The position numbers and the translations under genes are program-made. DNA of 64,000 nt. Source: Oreocharis arfaki. Its lineage: Eukaryota; Chordata; Aves; Passeriformes; Paramythiidae. Each line of letters opens with the position of its first letter. The stretch's first letter is position 1. Location of the stretch: assembly GCA_013398015.1 (NCBI GenBank), contig VZRR01013890.1:331509-395508 (forward strand), given 5' to 3'. The notes under the pieces were generated by a model. It ran no database searches and was not told the origin of the DNA. It saw only the letters and a program-made list of their open reading frames with translations. Positions 36,261 through 48,832 of this stretch are shown piece by piece.

Positions 36261-39200
36261 TCCAACTACTGCGAGGTTTGGCTTGGATAAAATTCTAACC
36301 TCTACTCATTTCATCCTTCACTATGTAGCTCAGTACCAGCTTCCAAATCTTTCAGGGGTTGGGGTTTTTTTCCTTTTGTTTTCTTTTTTATGAGTTAAAA
36401 GAAGAAAAAAATGCATATTATAAATTTTGGTACTGAACTATGAATTCCAGTGTAGCTGAGATTCATCCTAAGGAATGAAGTTTCAGTGGAGATTACCCAT
36501 CAGTTCTTTGTACAGTCACACCAGCTCTATTGCACTCGTATCTGGTCCATTATTTTGGTTTTGATTAAAAGTTGTAAAAAACCTGTTGGGTTTCTATGAA
36601 GGGTAATAAGTTTTTCTAACCTTTGACTCATTTCTTCTCTTGTACAAAAACGTTTTGTGCACTAAAAGCTGGCAACAAGTTCTTAGTCTTCCCTTGTCGG
36701 CAATTGGATTTTAAATGCTTTTTTTAGCACTTGAAGTACATGGTTAGAGACTGATTTCCTACAAACTTTAAATACAAAAATAATTCCTTGAGGCTAAGCA
36801 AATTTAAAGAACCGTTTGCCAAAATATCCATCAATCCTTTTCTAGTTACTGATAAAATTACTGTGTCAGAAAGTCTCTTGCTTGCAGAAGAAATCAAGTA
36901 ACTATACTAAGGTTATTTTTTTTTTTTGGCAATGAATCCACATTTATTTCACTTTAAGCTAATTATGAACTCTTTTTTCGTGGTTTTTTTTTTTTGGTTT
37001 TTGGAGGTTTTTTTGACAAATAATCTCAGCTATGTTAAGCACAAGAGCTGAACACCTAAACCTGTTCCATAACACAACATCTTTAAGACTGTAGCCACGG
37101 GATAACTGTACAGTATTTCATCTTAAGTGAAATTTCAGTCATCACAAAAATGTAGAACTTCTGAGAGGTTGCCATCTTTATGAAGACAGTTTCAAAACAG
37201 TGTTAACTTAAGCTACAGCTTAATACTATGGACAGCTGGTTCTACAATTCTATAGAAATTAGGAGCCTATAGGAGGTAATAAATTGAAAGCTTGTCACTG
37301 AAGCTTACCAGAGGAGGTATTAACTGTCTCTGACCTACCACAGTGGCTGAATTTTTAAAGTAATTTTGGAGCTGTAATGAGCCAAATTCCAGTAGGTAGT
37401 TTTTCACTAGCGGGAGTCAAGGAAGCTGTGAAATATATAAAAGAAGCGCATTCACATGTACCTTTTCAAAATAGAAAAAATGATAAAAATGTCAGACCTA
37501 GTTTTACCCTTAATCATATGTTATAGTACCACAGTCAGCAGGCTTGCTTGGATATAGCTGAAGGAAAGCTTTTGAAGTTTAAAAGTTTAAGATGCTTTTA
37601 TTTCATGGGTATAAGTTATGTGAGGTGCATTTGGAGAAGTAGTACATTGAGTACACCATAATTCATGTGACTTGCGCAGAGCATTTCCTTGATTGTATGG
37701 TGGAAGTGCATTATTTAAATATAGAACAATGTTTTAAAATATTTTATGATTTTATAAGTATTCTGTGAAGAATAAGGAGAAACAATTTTGATGGTGTTTA
37801 AAGACTCTGTCTCCTCCACAAAAATGAAATTTACTGAAAAACTTCAAGCTTCCCTTAAAGGAACAAAACAAAAGAAAAGGAACAAATAGCATACCAAAAT
37901 GTCCTAGAGCATTATTGGTCTGTCTGGTCTATACCAGCTCTTGCATATTATTTTAGTACAAGTTGTCTGGGTATTTCATCTATGTGATCTGTGTCTACAC
38001 ACTCATATGCATGCATCTGTGTGTTTACTTCACTTGTTTGCTTTTTATTTTTTTTTCTCTTGGGATGTTTGTGTATTTGTACATGCATAGGATAGCACAG
38101 ATCAGTACTTTGTCCAACTTGTATGATTGTTGTAACTTGATGAAAACCATCAGGGAAACAAACCTGAATATTTGCATAAATATGGGCATAAATAAAATGT
38201 GGCAACAAAACTGATTAATAATTGCGTTTAGAAGGCCATAACTAGCTCGTTTACATTTTGGTGCCAGTGGGAAAGGATAAAATTAATATTTATTATTCCT
38301 TCACTGAATTAACTTGAAAAGAAATATATTAACTGAACCCATTCTTTACACACAGTATTTATGTAGGCTTTCACACAAGAAATAGCTGTTTCTCTTTCTC
38401 TTCATAATGATCAGGAGGATCATATAGCATATATGAAAATTCACTTTGAAATTATGTATTTTCTCTGTCTGAAAACAAAGAGTTTGCATAGAAAGAGGGG
38501 CAACTGGGCTTCCTTCAGAAGGCAAACTGGCTGGAAATTGTAGTTCATGTTCAAAAGTAAATGTGAGATCTGGTAAATATAACTCTAGAAGTCTAAGCAA
38601 GGTGCAGGTTCCCGATGTTAGAAGCTTATCCTCTTTGAAGTCCTCATTATCCTCCTTATAATCCTTATATATTCTCCTAGGAGAATCTGTTTTACTTTAC
38701 AGAGGTGACTGCACACTGAGGTGATATTTGTTATGCACTTGTCAAAAAATATACAATTTAAAAAACCTGTAAAATATAGTATCTTTCCACCTTTCATAAG
38801 GAAAATTAAGAGAAGCTCAACCCATTTTGTATTTCTCTTCTCAAAGAAGCAGAGATTTTGTGCACTGAGTAACACTGATTTGAGGACATAATAACAAGTT
38901 GCCTAGCTTTGGTATACCCGAAAATGAAAAGGTCGATTTTCATCTGGGTCAATGTTCCAAAATCATCAGCTGTCTACCCAAATTCTAGAACAATGATGGT
39001 TTTGTTCAAAATACTCTGTATCAAGAAGTTTAGGTTTTGACAATACAGATTAATTTACTAGGGGTGCCAAAATTCACATGAAGTTAATGCATTTCAGATA
39101 TACTTACAAACTTTTGCATTTGCTTTTCTTGAGGAGCCTTGTGATCAAATTTACAAGCTCAACAATTGTAGGAAAGCAATTTTCAGAGCTCTGGATGTTT

Positions 39201-39624
39201 GGGAAAGCAATTTGAAAAGTGTAAAATATTCTTGCCAGAACTCTTTGTGTACTCTAACAATGAGGAAACACGAGCAGTATCACATTGTATATCTCACATG
39301 ACAATGGTATAAAGTCAGAGAAACAGGGATTTCCTTTTAATTCTAGACAAATGTGGAAAATACTGTTGCATCTACTTTGCTGTCCCTTTGCACTGTAATG
39401 ATGTTCTGATGAAAACCTTCACCAGTCTCTCCTGACCAGCTTGTGCACTGCCTTTGGAAGCATTTCTTTTGCGCAGTAGAGCAAACACTTATGCTATAAG
39501 TATTACTACTGAAAAGAAAATAGCAAGTTCAGCAAAACTAAGTAGATAAAAATGACTATATCAATATCTGTATTCAAGATTAGGTAAGCAACCAATGGAT
39601 AAAAAAGTCCTTCATACAGTCCCA
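36261..39624. other. Unique AT-rich DNA with T-rich tracts
   Basis: No recognised gene or mobile element. T-rich runs lie near 36361-36395, 36917-36929 and 36985-37014. Overlapping plus/minus ORFs of about 85 codons at 37948-38214 have no motif. Confidence 0.5.
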
Positions 39625-40165
39625 GAATCACAGGGTAGCTGAGGTTGGAAGGGACACCTGGAGATGATCTGTTCCAATTATGCTGTGAAAGGAGGAGCAA
39701 GTAGAACAGGCTGCTCAGAGCTGCATCCAGTCAGGTTTCAGATATCTCCGAAATAGAGATTTCATGACCTCTCTGGGAAACTTGTTCCAGGGTTTGATCA
39801 GCCTCACCATAAAAAGATTTTTCTTATATTAAATTCAGCTGGCTTTCAATCCACCTCACTATTTATGATGCCTCAGAGTCTAGTACAATTTGTACTAGAC
39901 ACAGGGTTTATTGTCCAGCACCAATTTGAAATGAGGAGGAAGTTATGGGAGCCAGGTCACAAACCATACTAGAGTCAAGGTAAGCAACATCCTCTGCTCT
40001 TCCTTCATCCGCCTCATCCACTGATCTTCCTTCACCTCCCAAGCCAGTCATATCAGAAAAGGCAATGAGATTGGTTGATTTCCCCTTCATAATACATGCT
40101 GAAGGGCTTGCAATCACCTTCTTGTCCCTCAGATATTTCAAAATTATTTTCTTGGCTCATGCCTT
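39625..40165 (-). mobile_element. CR1 LINE with internal deletion, minus strand
   Basis: Two separated parts of a CR1 are joined. Reading minus, 40165 down to about 39839 is ORF2 reverse transcriptase, with 'aaatatctgagggacaagaa' near 40140, and then a frame reading KGKSTNLIAFSDMTGL and DVAYLDSSMVCD (family form: TNLIAFYDEMTGL ... DVVYLDFSKAFD). It ends in the 'gtgaggtggattgaaagcca' block. From about 39838 the sequence jumps to the 3' UTR (aggaaaaatttc-like, 'ccctggaacaagtttcccag') and ends at the terminal 'ccctgtgattctg' at 39625. The RT catalytic core and ORF2 end, several hundred bases in a full copy, are missing. Reading frames are damaged. Confidence 0.9.
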
Positions 40166-43100
40166 TTGATATTTAATGTTACATAATGAAGGATATTTTG
40201 CACTGTTATTACCAGCTAGCAAAAAAATATTTTTTTCTCTTAAGATTGCAAAACACTGAGATATAATTGGCCAGAAAAAAATCATTTACTGTGTAGACTG
40301 CTTGTCTAATGGAAATTCAGTGGAAAAAATTTTATTGTCTCCAGTAGGTAGAACATATGTGTGTGATATACATGCCTTATGAAATTAGTTCATCCAGAAA
40401 AGTCTGTAAAGCAGGTTACACGTATTAGAGATGCAGATGATAAGAAAGAGTCTATTAGTTGACCCAAAGCTTGAACTCGCTGCATTTGTCACTTCTATTT
40501 GCTGAGATTATTTTTTAAGGTACTCTCTTTAAGAGAAAATGTTTAACATTTTGTCACCTGTAGTAGAATGCAGTTTCAGAAAATTCATGAAAACTGACTG
40601 TAATTGTATTGTTTTATGTCTGTGGAATTGTGCTCCAGTTCCACTGCACTTATTAGTTAAGTGCCAGCTTTGTCAAAACGATCACCAGCATTGGCAACAC
40701 TGAATCCACAATGTGTTTGAGATGTACCCAAATATTTAGATCTACAGATGGTTCTTTGATAGTTTCATTCTAGTTAAAGTACAAGATTTGGCAGTAAAGC
40801 AATACACAATACGGATGAGATATTAAACTTCGCGAAGTTTGCTGCATATTCAGCAGCTAATTTTCATCAGAAGTGTTCTAAATATTGTGTTGAATGAGCC
40901 AAATTCACTCTCATTTTTTCTCAAACCTCCCATAAAAATCAGTGGAACTCGTGTGCAATCATCAGATAAGAGAATTTTATCCTGCAGAGTATTTTGTAGA
41001 AGCTACAATAGCATGAATGACCATTCAGGGTCTACATGGGAATCCTGACTGGTTGTTCTGCCTAGCTGATGGATTCATGGACTAACCTCCTTCTCTCGCT
41101 ACAGTGCCAGAAGTAAAAATCATTGAAGAATAATAAAATAGTCAGAGTATATGTTATGGAAAATAAAGACATAGCAAAGGGAAAAAATGCTAAATATTAG
41201 AATTTTGTCCATAAAAAAAAGAATTTTCTTGAAAGGAAGTATTAAAAAAATAACTGAACTGAACAGAAATATTATGAAGTATAGAGCAAAACCAAAATAT
41301 AGGGTATTCTTACTTTTAGGGGGAATAAAACCCAAACCCCAGACATTTAATGTGCAGAATGTACAGAACAAAAAGTTGATTAAAATAAATACAAAAGCCA
41401 AGCTTTATAAACCCAAGCCTCTGAGTCTATCAAAAGCCTGCTAGGAAAAACAGAAATTTACAGTACATTTATAAAGGATACAATAGTGTTTATCACTAGC
41501 GTTTTCAAAGTATTTAAACTGATTGAAAGAAAATAGGCATTAGGCTCCTAAATTCCACAAATACAGTAATTCTGAAAATTTCAACCTGTTTCTAATGTTT
41601 TTGCACACCTTGGATAAGATTTTATTTCACCAAAGAAATTTCTAAAAAATTTATGTAAGTTTTTACAGTTCTTATACTTACAAATAGCAGATTACAAAGA
41701 GTTCTTTGGCAACATTTTCAGCATCTTCTATCAGTCTAAGTACAAATATCTATGCCTAAAATAAATCTCTTTTTTCCCACTTTTTAATTTATTTAATCTC
41801 ATTATATTTCCTAACTATATTAACAGTACTGCCACATTTATTTAAATGTTTTTCAAAGTGGGCTCAAAAGGCGTATGAAGGGAGAGGTATAAGAGAGAGA
41901 ATGTGAACACCCTTATGAAAGTATTCAGTTTATTAAGCTGTAAAGGAATTGCTTGCAAATTCAACTTTTCATAACTTATAGTATTAGATTATATAACCAA
42001 ATCCAGAATATTCATAGCATAGCTTTCTTAGTTGCAAATGTTTTTCCCGATACCACACATGGTAGATGGAAAGTCTTTCAGTTAAAAGAAAACTTCTGAA
42101 TCCAATTTTAAGATTTCTATGTTTCTACTGCACAACCTACCGAGACAGGACTCATTTAAAAGTAAAAGACCAGAAGAAAAACTTCACAGAGTACAAATAT
42201 GAAGTCAATATATATCCATTAAACAATTCCCTTGCTTTAGAACTGAAGGACATTTCAATGTTTTCCATACAACTGAAGGTTATTTCAATTATTCAAACAT
42301 TATCCAGGAACTCTGCTAAATTACATTGAGAAAATTTGTTTATGTACAGATAGTCAGCTGTATTTGTACATACTAGGAAATAAGAAAGAAAAAATTGAGT
42401 TATGGATGTTTCTTCCATCTAAACACCAAAAAACCTAAATATTGAAAGAAAAAAGATAATAAGAAAAAATAGTGTGCTATAAATAGGGTAGGAACTTTGC
42501 CATCAAACAAAACTCTCTGTTTCACCCCTAAAAGATAAGAAAAGTCACTATTTCTAGGATGTTTATCAAGTTCTTACACTGGAGGAAAGATGTATTCCTG
42601 AAAAAGATAATATGAGGAAATGTAAGTAAATAATTTTGTAGTAATGTTATTCACATGTACTTCCTGCTTTATGATAAAATCGTAAGTTTTAGTATGAACA
42701 TATTTTTTTCCTGACTATAAACTTCACTCATTTTCTGAACTGGTCACAAAAAAAAAGAATGTTTTTTATCTCTATTATAAATAGGTTTCATCTTTATCTC
42801 CTTCTTGTAAAAAGCCTCCCTGTGTAAACTTCTTTTGCAGTGTGACAATTAATTTAGGAGTCACAGACAGCCTTGCTGCTATGAGCTACCTTTGTAGGAT
42901 TGTACTCTGAAATAAAACAGGTCTGGATTAAGTGAAAATACAGAATAGTGTGCAAACAGGACCTTGAGGTATTGTATCAACAGTATAGAAAGCAGAACAG
43001 TCTTCTAGAGAAATAATACATTAGTTTTGGGGTCACATTTTCAGAAAGACTGAATGTTCTAAAAGCTTTCAGTGCATTTTAGGTGTTTATTTAAAGATAT

Positions 43101-44468
43101 AAAAAGTTTCAAAAGAGTTTATTTTTCAAACCAAGTGTTTAATTTACTTTAGCACAGTCAAATATCCAAAGAAACTCAAATCAAATCACTGAATTTTAGG
43201 TTCAAATAAAGTAGACATCAATAGAGAATACCTGGTAACAGTTTAAGTTGTTTTAATATAGTAACAACGCTAATCCGTAATGGCAATAATAAACAATGCT
43301 GAAATATTCTGAATAAAAAATGCCAAATTCTATATTTAGTGTCGGAAATTCAGGTGGTATGTATTTATCTATCTATTTATGTCACGTTCTAAAATTATAC
43401 GCTTTTTAGTGATGGCAATTTCTATTTATCTATTGGATATTCTAACAGTGTGAAGCAAGATAAACACTGTTGAAAGCTGAAGAAAACTTGCATAGATTTA
43501 GGTTGTTTAAGGTATTTATTTCACAGCTTTTCTGTATCTCCTTACTGTCACGTGAAGAAGACTGCATTTCCAATACTTAGAAAGAGCTCGCTGACATTCC
43601 ACCGCTGTGTTTGCACTTACTGTCAAACACTATTCACAAAAAAGATGTTTATGGTGTATGTTTTTTCATGTGAGGAAGCACTCTGGGCAAGGAGGGGGAA
43701 AAACTGTCGGCTGAGAAATAAAGACATGGATCATCTGTTATTTAATTAATGTTACATTGATTCAGGTGGTTAAAAATAATCATTGAAAGCCACATTTTTA
43801 GGTTTTGAAGAGGAGGTGTTATTAGTGTCATCACCAAAACCACAAAGGCTAATACGTCTACAGAAATTACTGATTGTATTAGGTATGTCCATGCAGACAG
43901 CAGAACTACTCTCAGTAGGCCTAGTTTCAATATGGAAAAGAGTTTACTTTTCACTTACCTGAGTTTCCAGAGTGGAAGCTAACAGAGAGTGAACAAGAGT
44001 GAAAATACATTGTATGGCATAACTATTACTACTCCAAAGCAAAATTAATTTATTTTCTTGACATTACTCATGAGGAAGGATGGATTAAATTATGAGTTTA
44101 TTTTTGGTATCGAGATATCTTGCTTTCATAAGTGGCACCATTTTTTACTTCCTCTGGACTGGGATCTTAAAGGAGCTAAGTTTTAAAATTTTCTAAAGAT
44201 TTTGACCTGGATGAGGCAATGAATTTCAAGAAATTTGGAACTCTCTGGGAGCTAAAAACCAGAAAATCCTATATTGAAAAGAAGAAAATCTTTCTTCATA
44301 TGAGGAAAAGAGTTTACTTTTATTATATTGTGTCTTTCCACATTTGGGAGGATAGTATGTTTGAGTGATGAACCTCAAAGCACATCTTGGTTACAGTCAC
44401 TCTGGCTTAGGAAGTCGGAGGCTTTATTTGTGCTTTACTTCTCAAAGAGGGAAATCGAACAGCCCAAA
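40166..44468. other. Unique AT-rich non-coding DNA
   Basis: No recognised gene or mobile element. A TTTATCTATCTA-like tetramer patch lies near 43360-43381. A 20-base microexon-like piece with strong splice signals on minus is at 43959-43978 (listed as a finding). Most ORFs here are K/I/N/F-rich and motif-free. Confidence 0.5.
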
Positions 44469-44500
44469 ATATTATTATTATTATCATCATCATCATCATG
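44469..44500 (+). repeat. Compound (ATT)n-(ATC)n microsatellite
   Basis: ATT triplets at 44469-44483 change to ATC triplets ending at 44500. The architecture is the same as at 13996-14074. Confidence 0.9.
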
Positions 44501-44711
44501 ATTTTAATTTGTGCATATATATAGCCAACGCCTAGAAAAAACCAAAGCTCTGTAGGCAGCAGTCCTGAAGATGATGTCATAAATAATAAGTTAAGCAGTG
44601 TCAGAGAATGTCCCAACCTCTGAAACTTGATTGTCCTCACTATCAAATTGATAAAACAGCACCTAAAACAGTTTCAGCCCATTCCAGGCTTTGACACAAA
44701 GAGTTCTCAGG

Positions 44712-44772
44712 CGCAGCTCAATGGTTAGTACGGGTCATGGACTAACTATTCCCAGCAAGCAGTTTCGTGTGT
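44712..44772 (+). repeat. Possible tRNA-derived SINE relic
   Basis: The phrase 'cagctcaatggttagta' at 44714-44730 resembles a tRNA A box/D arm (tagctcagtggttaga). About 40 bases later 'agtttcgtgtg' at 44761 weakly resembles a B box. The spacing suits a pol III promoter, but the B-box match is poor and no SINE body or tail is recognised. Confidence 0.2.
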
Positions 44773-47700
44773 TACAGAGAAGAGACCTTTATGGCATGGA
44801 GGTTTTCCTGTCTGTGATGACTGACACCAGTGCCACTTTACAGTCTCTGACACATGTAATTTGCTGATTAAGACACAGCTAAACTTGTCCCTCTGCTTGA
44901 GAAGTTTCTGAGGGTGGTGAAATTTGTATAATTGCTTTATAGCACAATTTTACTTGTGAGTTTGAAAGACAGAACCTTTTAGCAGGAAATCAGTAGTATT
45001 AAAAAAAAGAAAAAAAAAAGAGCTATTTTGAGACGGATGAAAGTTTTTGTGCTTCTTCAATCCAGAGTTAATTTCATTCAGTATTGGGATGTGGTGCATG
45101 GCACATGAAAATGTCCTCGATCACCATGACTGCAATGAATGGTATTTTTCATACACATCCCGCAAATCCCATAAGCCCCTCAGGTTTTGCCAAGCCAGGA
45201 GAACGAACCGTTAACTAAAAAGTAAGTTACACTGTTTATAAAGCCTCTCATTCCCTTAATTCCTGGTACTTCCTAAAGAAAACAATTTGTTTTTCTTCAT
45301 GGCAATTAGCGAGTTCTGTCAGTTTACATCAGTTTAGAGTCCTTTAGAGCATTTAGGAAAGACTGCAAAGAAATAACCCAAACCCAGAAATTGTTAGACA
45401 GTGATATATTAAAGTAGGATTGGGATAATTATGAAGAATGAAAGTCCTTCCACTGTCATCCTGATACACATCCATACTGACTTCCTGAAGACAATGAAGC
45501 CATTTGAAATGATGCAGCTCAAACCAGTTCAATCGGCTGGCAGTCCAATGCTGTGCAAAAGTTACTACACAAGACCCAAGATGGGGCATTTGAGTCTTTT
45601 TCCTGCCAATGAGAGTAAAGATTTAACACACAGTAAAGGCCATGCCTCAGCTGACAGCTCGACCAAAGGCACTTAAGAAAATGACAAAAGGAATTATATA
45701 TAGCAATTATGTTTCTTAAAGGGGATTTTAGAAGCTTCAGTACACAGAAAAGGTGTTGCAGATTTTCTAAATATGAGTTTGGTTTATTTATTATAATTTT
45801 ATCTTATCCATTAAAACCATAAATAATCTGTTTCCATCACTTTTACACACACAGAATGGTTCTAGATCATTGTACTTGCCTTTTATTTGACTGTATTTTG
45901 ATGTTTATTGTATTTTGTTGTTTATATTTTTCTTAGGCTTTCTGATTAATAACCTAAGTAATTGCAAGAAAACACATGCCGTTTTGCATTTTCAATACCT
46001 ATGGTTTACCTCATTTTTTTAAATTGCAAACCAAACAAATTATATTCTGGAACTTAAGACACACCACAGAGAAAGTCATCTACAACACTGTAAGATAGCC
46101 ATTTTCTTTGTTTCTTTGTGGCCTTCTTTATACCTAAACAATATGCTTCAATGCTAGATGAAAACTTGGGGGAACAAAAACCAAACCTGAAGACTTCAGC
46201 AATGTTTTGAATTAACAGACTTCTAATTTTATCAGTTAAAAGATGCAATTAAATTCATCATGACATGAACCAACAGTGAAAATTCTAAACGATTTTCAAA
46301 AGCAAATGGGTTGAACTGAGTAAGCTACTCAAACGCCCTTTCATAACATACATCAAATATGAATGCATAGAAAGAAAATTGCGAGCATTTTACAGGTAAA
46401 TGTGTGAAATCAACTTAGTCTCACAGTAATGCGAAGATACATAAAGATATATTATTAATCCAAGTTTGGCATTGGCAATTATTTATGTTGCTTAACTTTG
46501 CCAAGCAAAGATAAGAGTCAGATGTTTTTTCAACCTCTTACCATCCATTCCTCTGCCCTAGTGCAGTTAGCAGTGAAGCTTAACCAGCCTCTGGTTCACA
46601 TCTTGGGCAGGTTAATAGGTCTTCAGACTTCATTTACCACTAAGATTTCAGACCATCATAAGTCTAAAACATAGTTTCATGCTGACAGTTTAACGGTCAA
46701 ATAAGCAAAGAGTTAACTCACTTTTAACATCTAAACCTACTGACCTTTCTTACCGGGCCACGAGGATGTATTTCAGCATGGATTTTCTGATGTGTCTTTG
46801 TGCACATGTGGCATTGTCTAAACCAGCTGCTTGTGTTTACATTATAAGCCTTTCAAAATATTTTCCTTATCTTTTTTTTTTTTTGCATGGCCTCTATGAG
46901 ACACAGAAAGTAAGCAAAGAAATTCTCCTTTTCCTACCTTTTTTTGCTAGGCCAACCATCAAAGTCACATTATAGATCATCTGAGGGGAGGGGAATCTCA
47001 CACAAGTTAAACATTCAACTTTGCCTCTGCCAAGAGAAGGGTCTGGAGGTTGTTTTATTTTAATGAATGTGTCAGACCTGAAAGTGTTCACCATACACCA
47101 GCTCTTGCCAACAGTAGGTCAAAGAATTAAATCATTGTATTCATGAGACAGAAATGTCATCCCTTCCTTTTACACAGAGATCCTTCACCTTCTAGCCTTG
47201 TAAACACTCTAACTGGATCTTTTCCAAAAAAAAGCAAATTACTTTCTTGACTTCATTTTGACATATGAAGGTAAAACAGAAATTTGCAATGTGTATAAAA
47301 CCCTGCCAATATCAAAGAAGTTAGATTTTTGATGGTAGGAAAAGGAACACTTCAACCTTCAGATTGTAAACAAAATAATTATCTACATTTTTAGCTTTTT
47401 AATAAGTTTCTTTCTCTGTTTAGAAAAGCCTACAAATTTTAATGGTTTATATTTAGACATGATATTTGTCAATATGATATTAAGTGTTTTTAATACATGC
47501 TGTTCAAAGCGAAGGATTCTGCTGAGTCCTTTCATGACCTCAGAGGCCAGGAAAAGAAAAAATCAAAATAACGGTGACTAATATTTTGTATTTTGTCCCC
47601 ATCAGCAAACAACTGGAGAAACAATGTGAAAGTACAGAGTTAAAGAGCTATAAAAGGAAGAAAAGGATAAAATTAGGCATACTAGTGATAATTTTTGGGA

Positions 47701-47834
47701 CAGTATGACGGCATTAGAGGGACAACGTTCTACTGAGGCTTTTCACTGTGTCCCACAGTATGCTGAGTACACTGGAGTGCATTAGACATATTTGGACAAT
47801 AATTCACACAGTAAGAGGAATAAATAAGAGGAAT
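44773..47834. other. Unique AT-rich non-coding DNA
   Basis: No recognised gene or mobile element. An 81-codon plus ORF (45431-45676) has a balanced composition but an in-frame stop just upstream and no motif. T-runs lie near 46870-46884. Confidence 0.5.
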
Positions 47835-48832
47835 TAAAAGCTTTGGCTATGACATCATTGGCATAAGTGAGGCCTGATGGGAAGAGTTCTGGGACTGAAG
47901 TGCTAATATGGGAAGTTATAGGCCTTTGACATGGTCCCCCACTTCTCTCTTAATTGGAGAGAGATGGATTCAGTGGGTGAACTGTTGACATGCAGTTGAA
48001 TATGAATCACATACAAATGAATTAGTCACAAACAGAGGGTAATGGTCAATCACTCAGAGTCCCAAAGGACATCATTGACAAGTGGTGTCACTTAGGGGTC
48101 CATACTGGGACCAGTGTTATTTAATATCTTCATTAATGACATAGAGGAACTGAGTGCACCCTTAGCAAATTTTCAGATGATACCAGACTGAGTGGTGTGA
48201 CACCTGAAGTTTGGAATGCCATCCAGAGGGACCCAGACAGGCCAAGAGGTGACCCTATGAGAATCTTACAAGGTTTAACAAGGCCAAGTGCAAGGTGCTG
48301 CATCTGGGCTAGGACAACTCCCAGTACCAGTCCAGGCTGGGGGATGAACAGACCAAAAGTTGCTGTTTTTTCCTCTACTGAAGAACTCTTTTTCCCTTGA
48401 CGGTGCAAACTGAGTGGACAGTGAGCTCTAGGTGGAGGGAGAGCTTTTTCTGCCAGTGTAAAGTAAAGGCAAATCTCCCTGTCAAAAGCTTTAAAACCAC
48501 CTCTATTTAACTTTAAGGTTTACCGAGTCACAGTTCATTTACATGGAAGCACAAACAAGAAGAACATGGAAGAGCAAACTGACACTTGCAGATTCACCAG
48601 TTCTAAGAGCTACGGCCGTGTGGTAAAAACTGTCCTCTAATTTGAATGCCAACAGCAACTCCAGTATATTGACCAGAGAAATTGTGGAGTCTCCATACTG
48701 GACATGTTTAAAAACACGTTAGACACAGCCCTGGGCAACTGGCTCCCAGTGCACCTGTTCTGTGAGATGCAGTGGACTAAATAATCTCCAGTTATTCCTT
48801 CCACCCACCACTGTTCTGTGATTCTACGATGT
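47835..48832 (+). mobile_element. Composite, internally deleted CR1 LINE
   Basis: Three CR1 parts occur in the correct order. About 47840-47918 matches the ORF2 endonuclease region ('ggctatgacatcattggcat', 'gggactgaagtgctaatatg'). At about 47920 it jumps to reverse transcriptase ('ggcctttgacatggtccccc', 'ttggagagagatggattcag', 'gggaccagtgttatttaata'), where the catalytic motif reads FSDD. From about 48405 to 48680 I recognise no CR1. Then the 3' tail returns at about 48683 ('gtggagtctccatactggac', 'cacagccctgggcaactggc', ending 'ctgttctgtgattctacgat'). The 5' limit is uncertain. Either one long copy suffered deletions plus an insertion or scrambling, or two insertions lie side by side. Confidence 0.85.

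Noticed and set aside
45431..45676. 81-codon plus ORF
   Set aside because: An in-frame stop closely precedes the start; no splice acceptor, motif or homologue was recognised.
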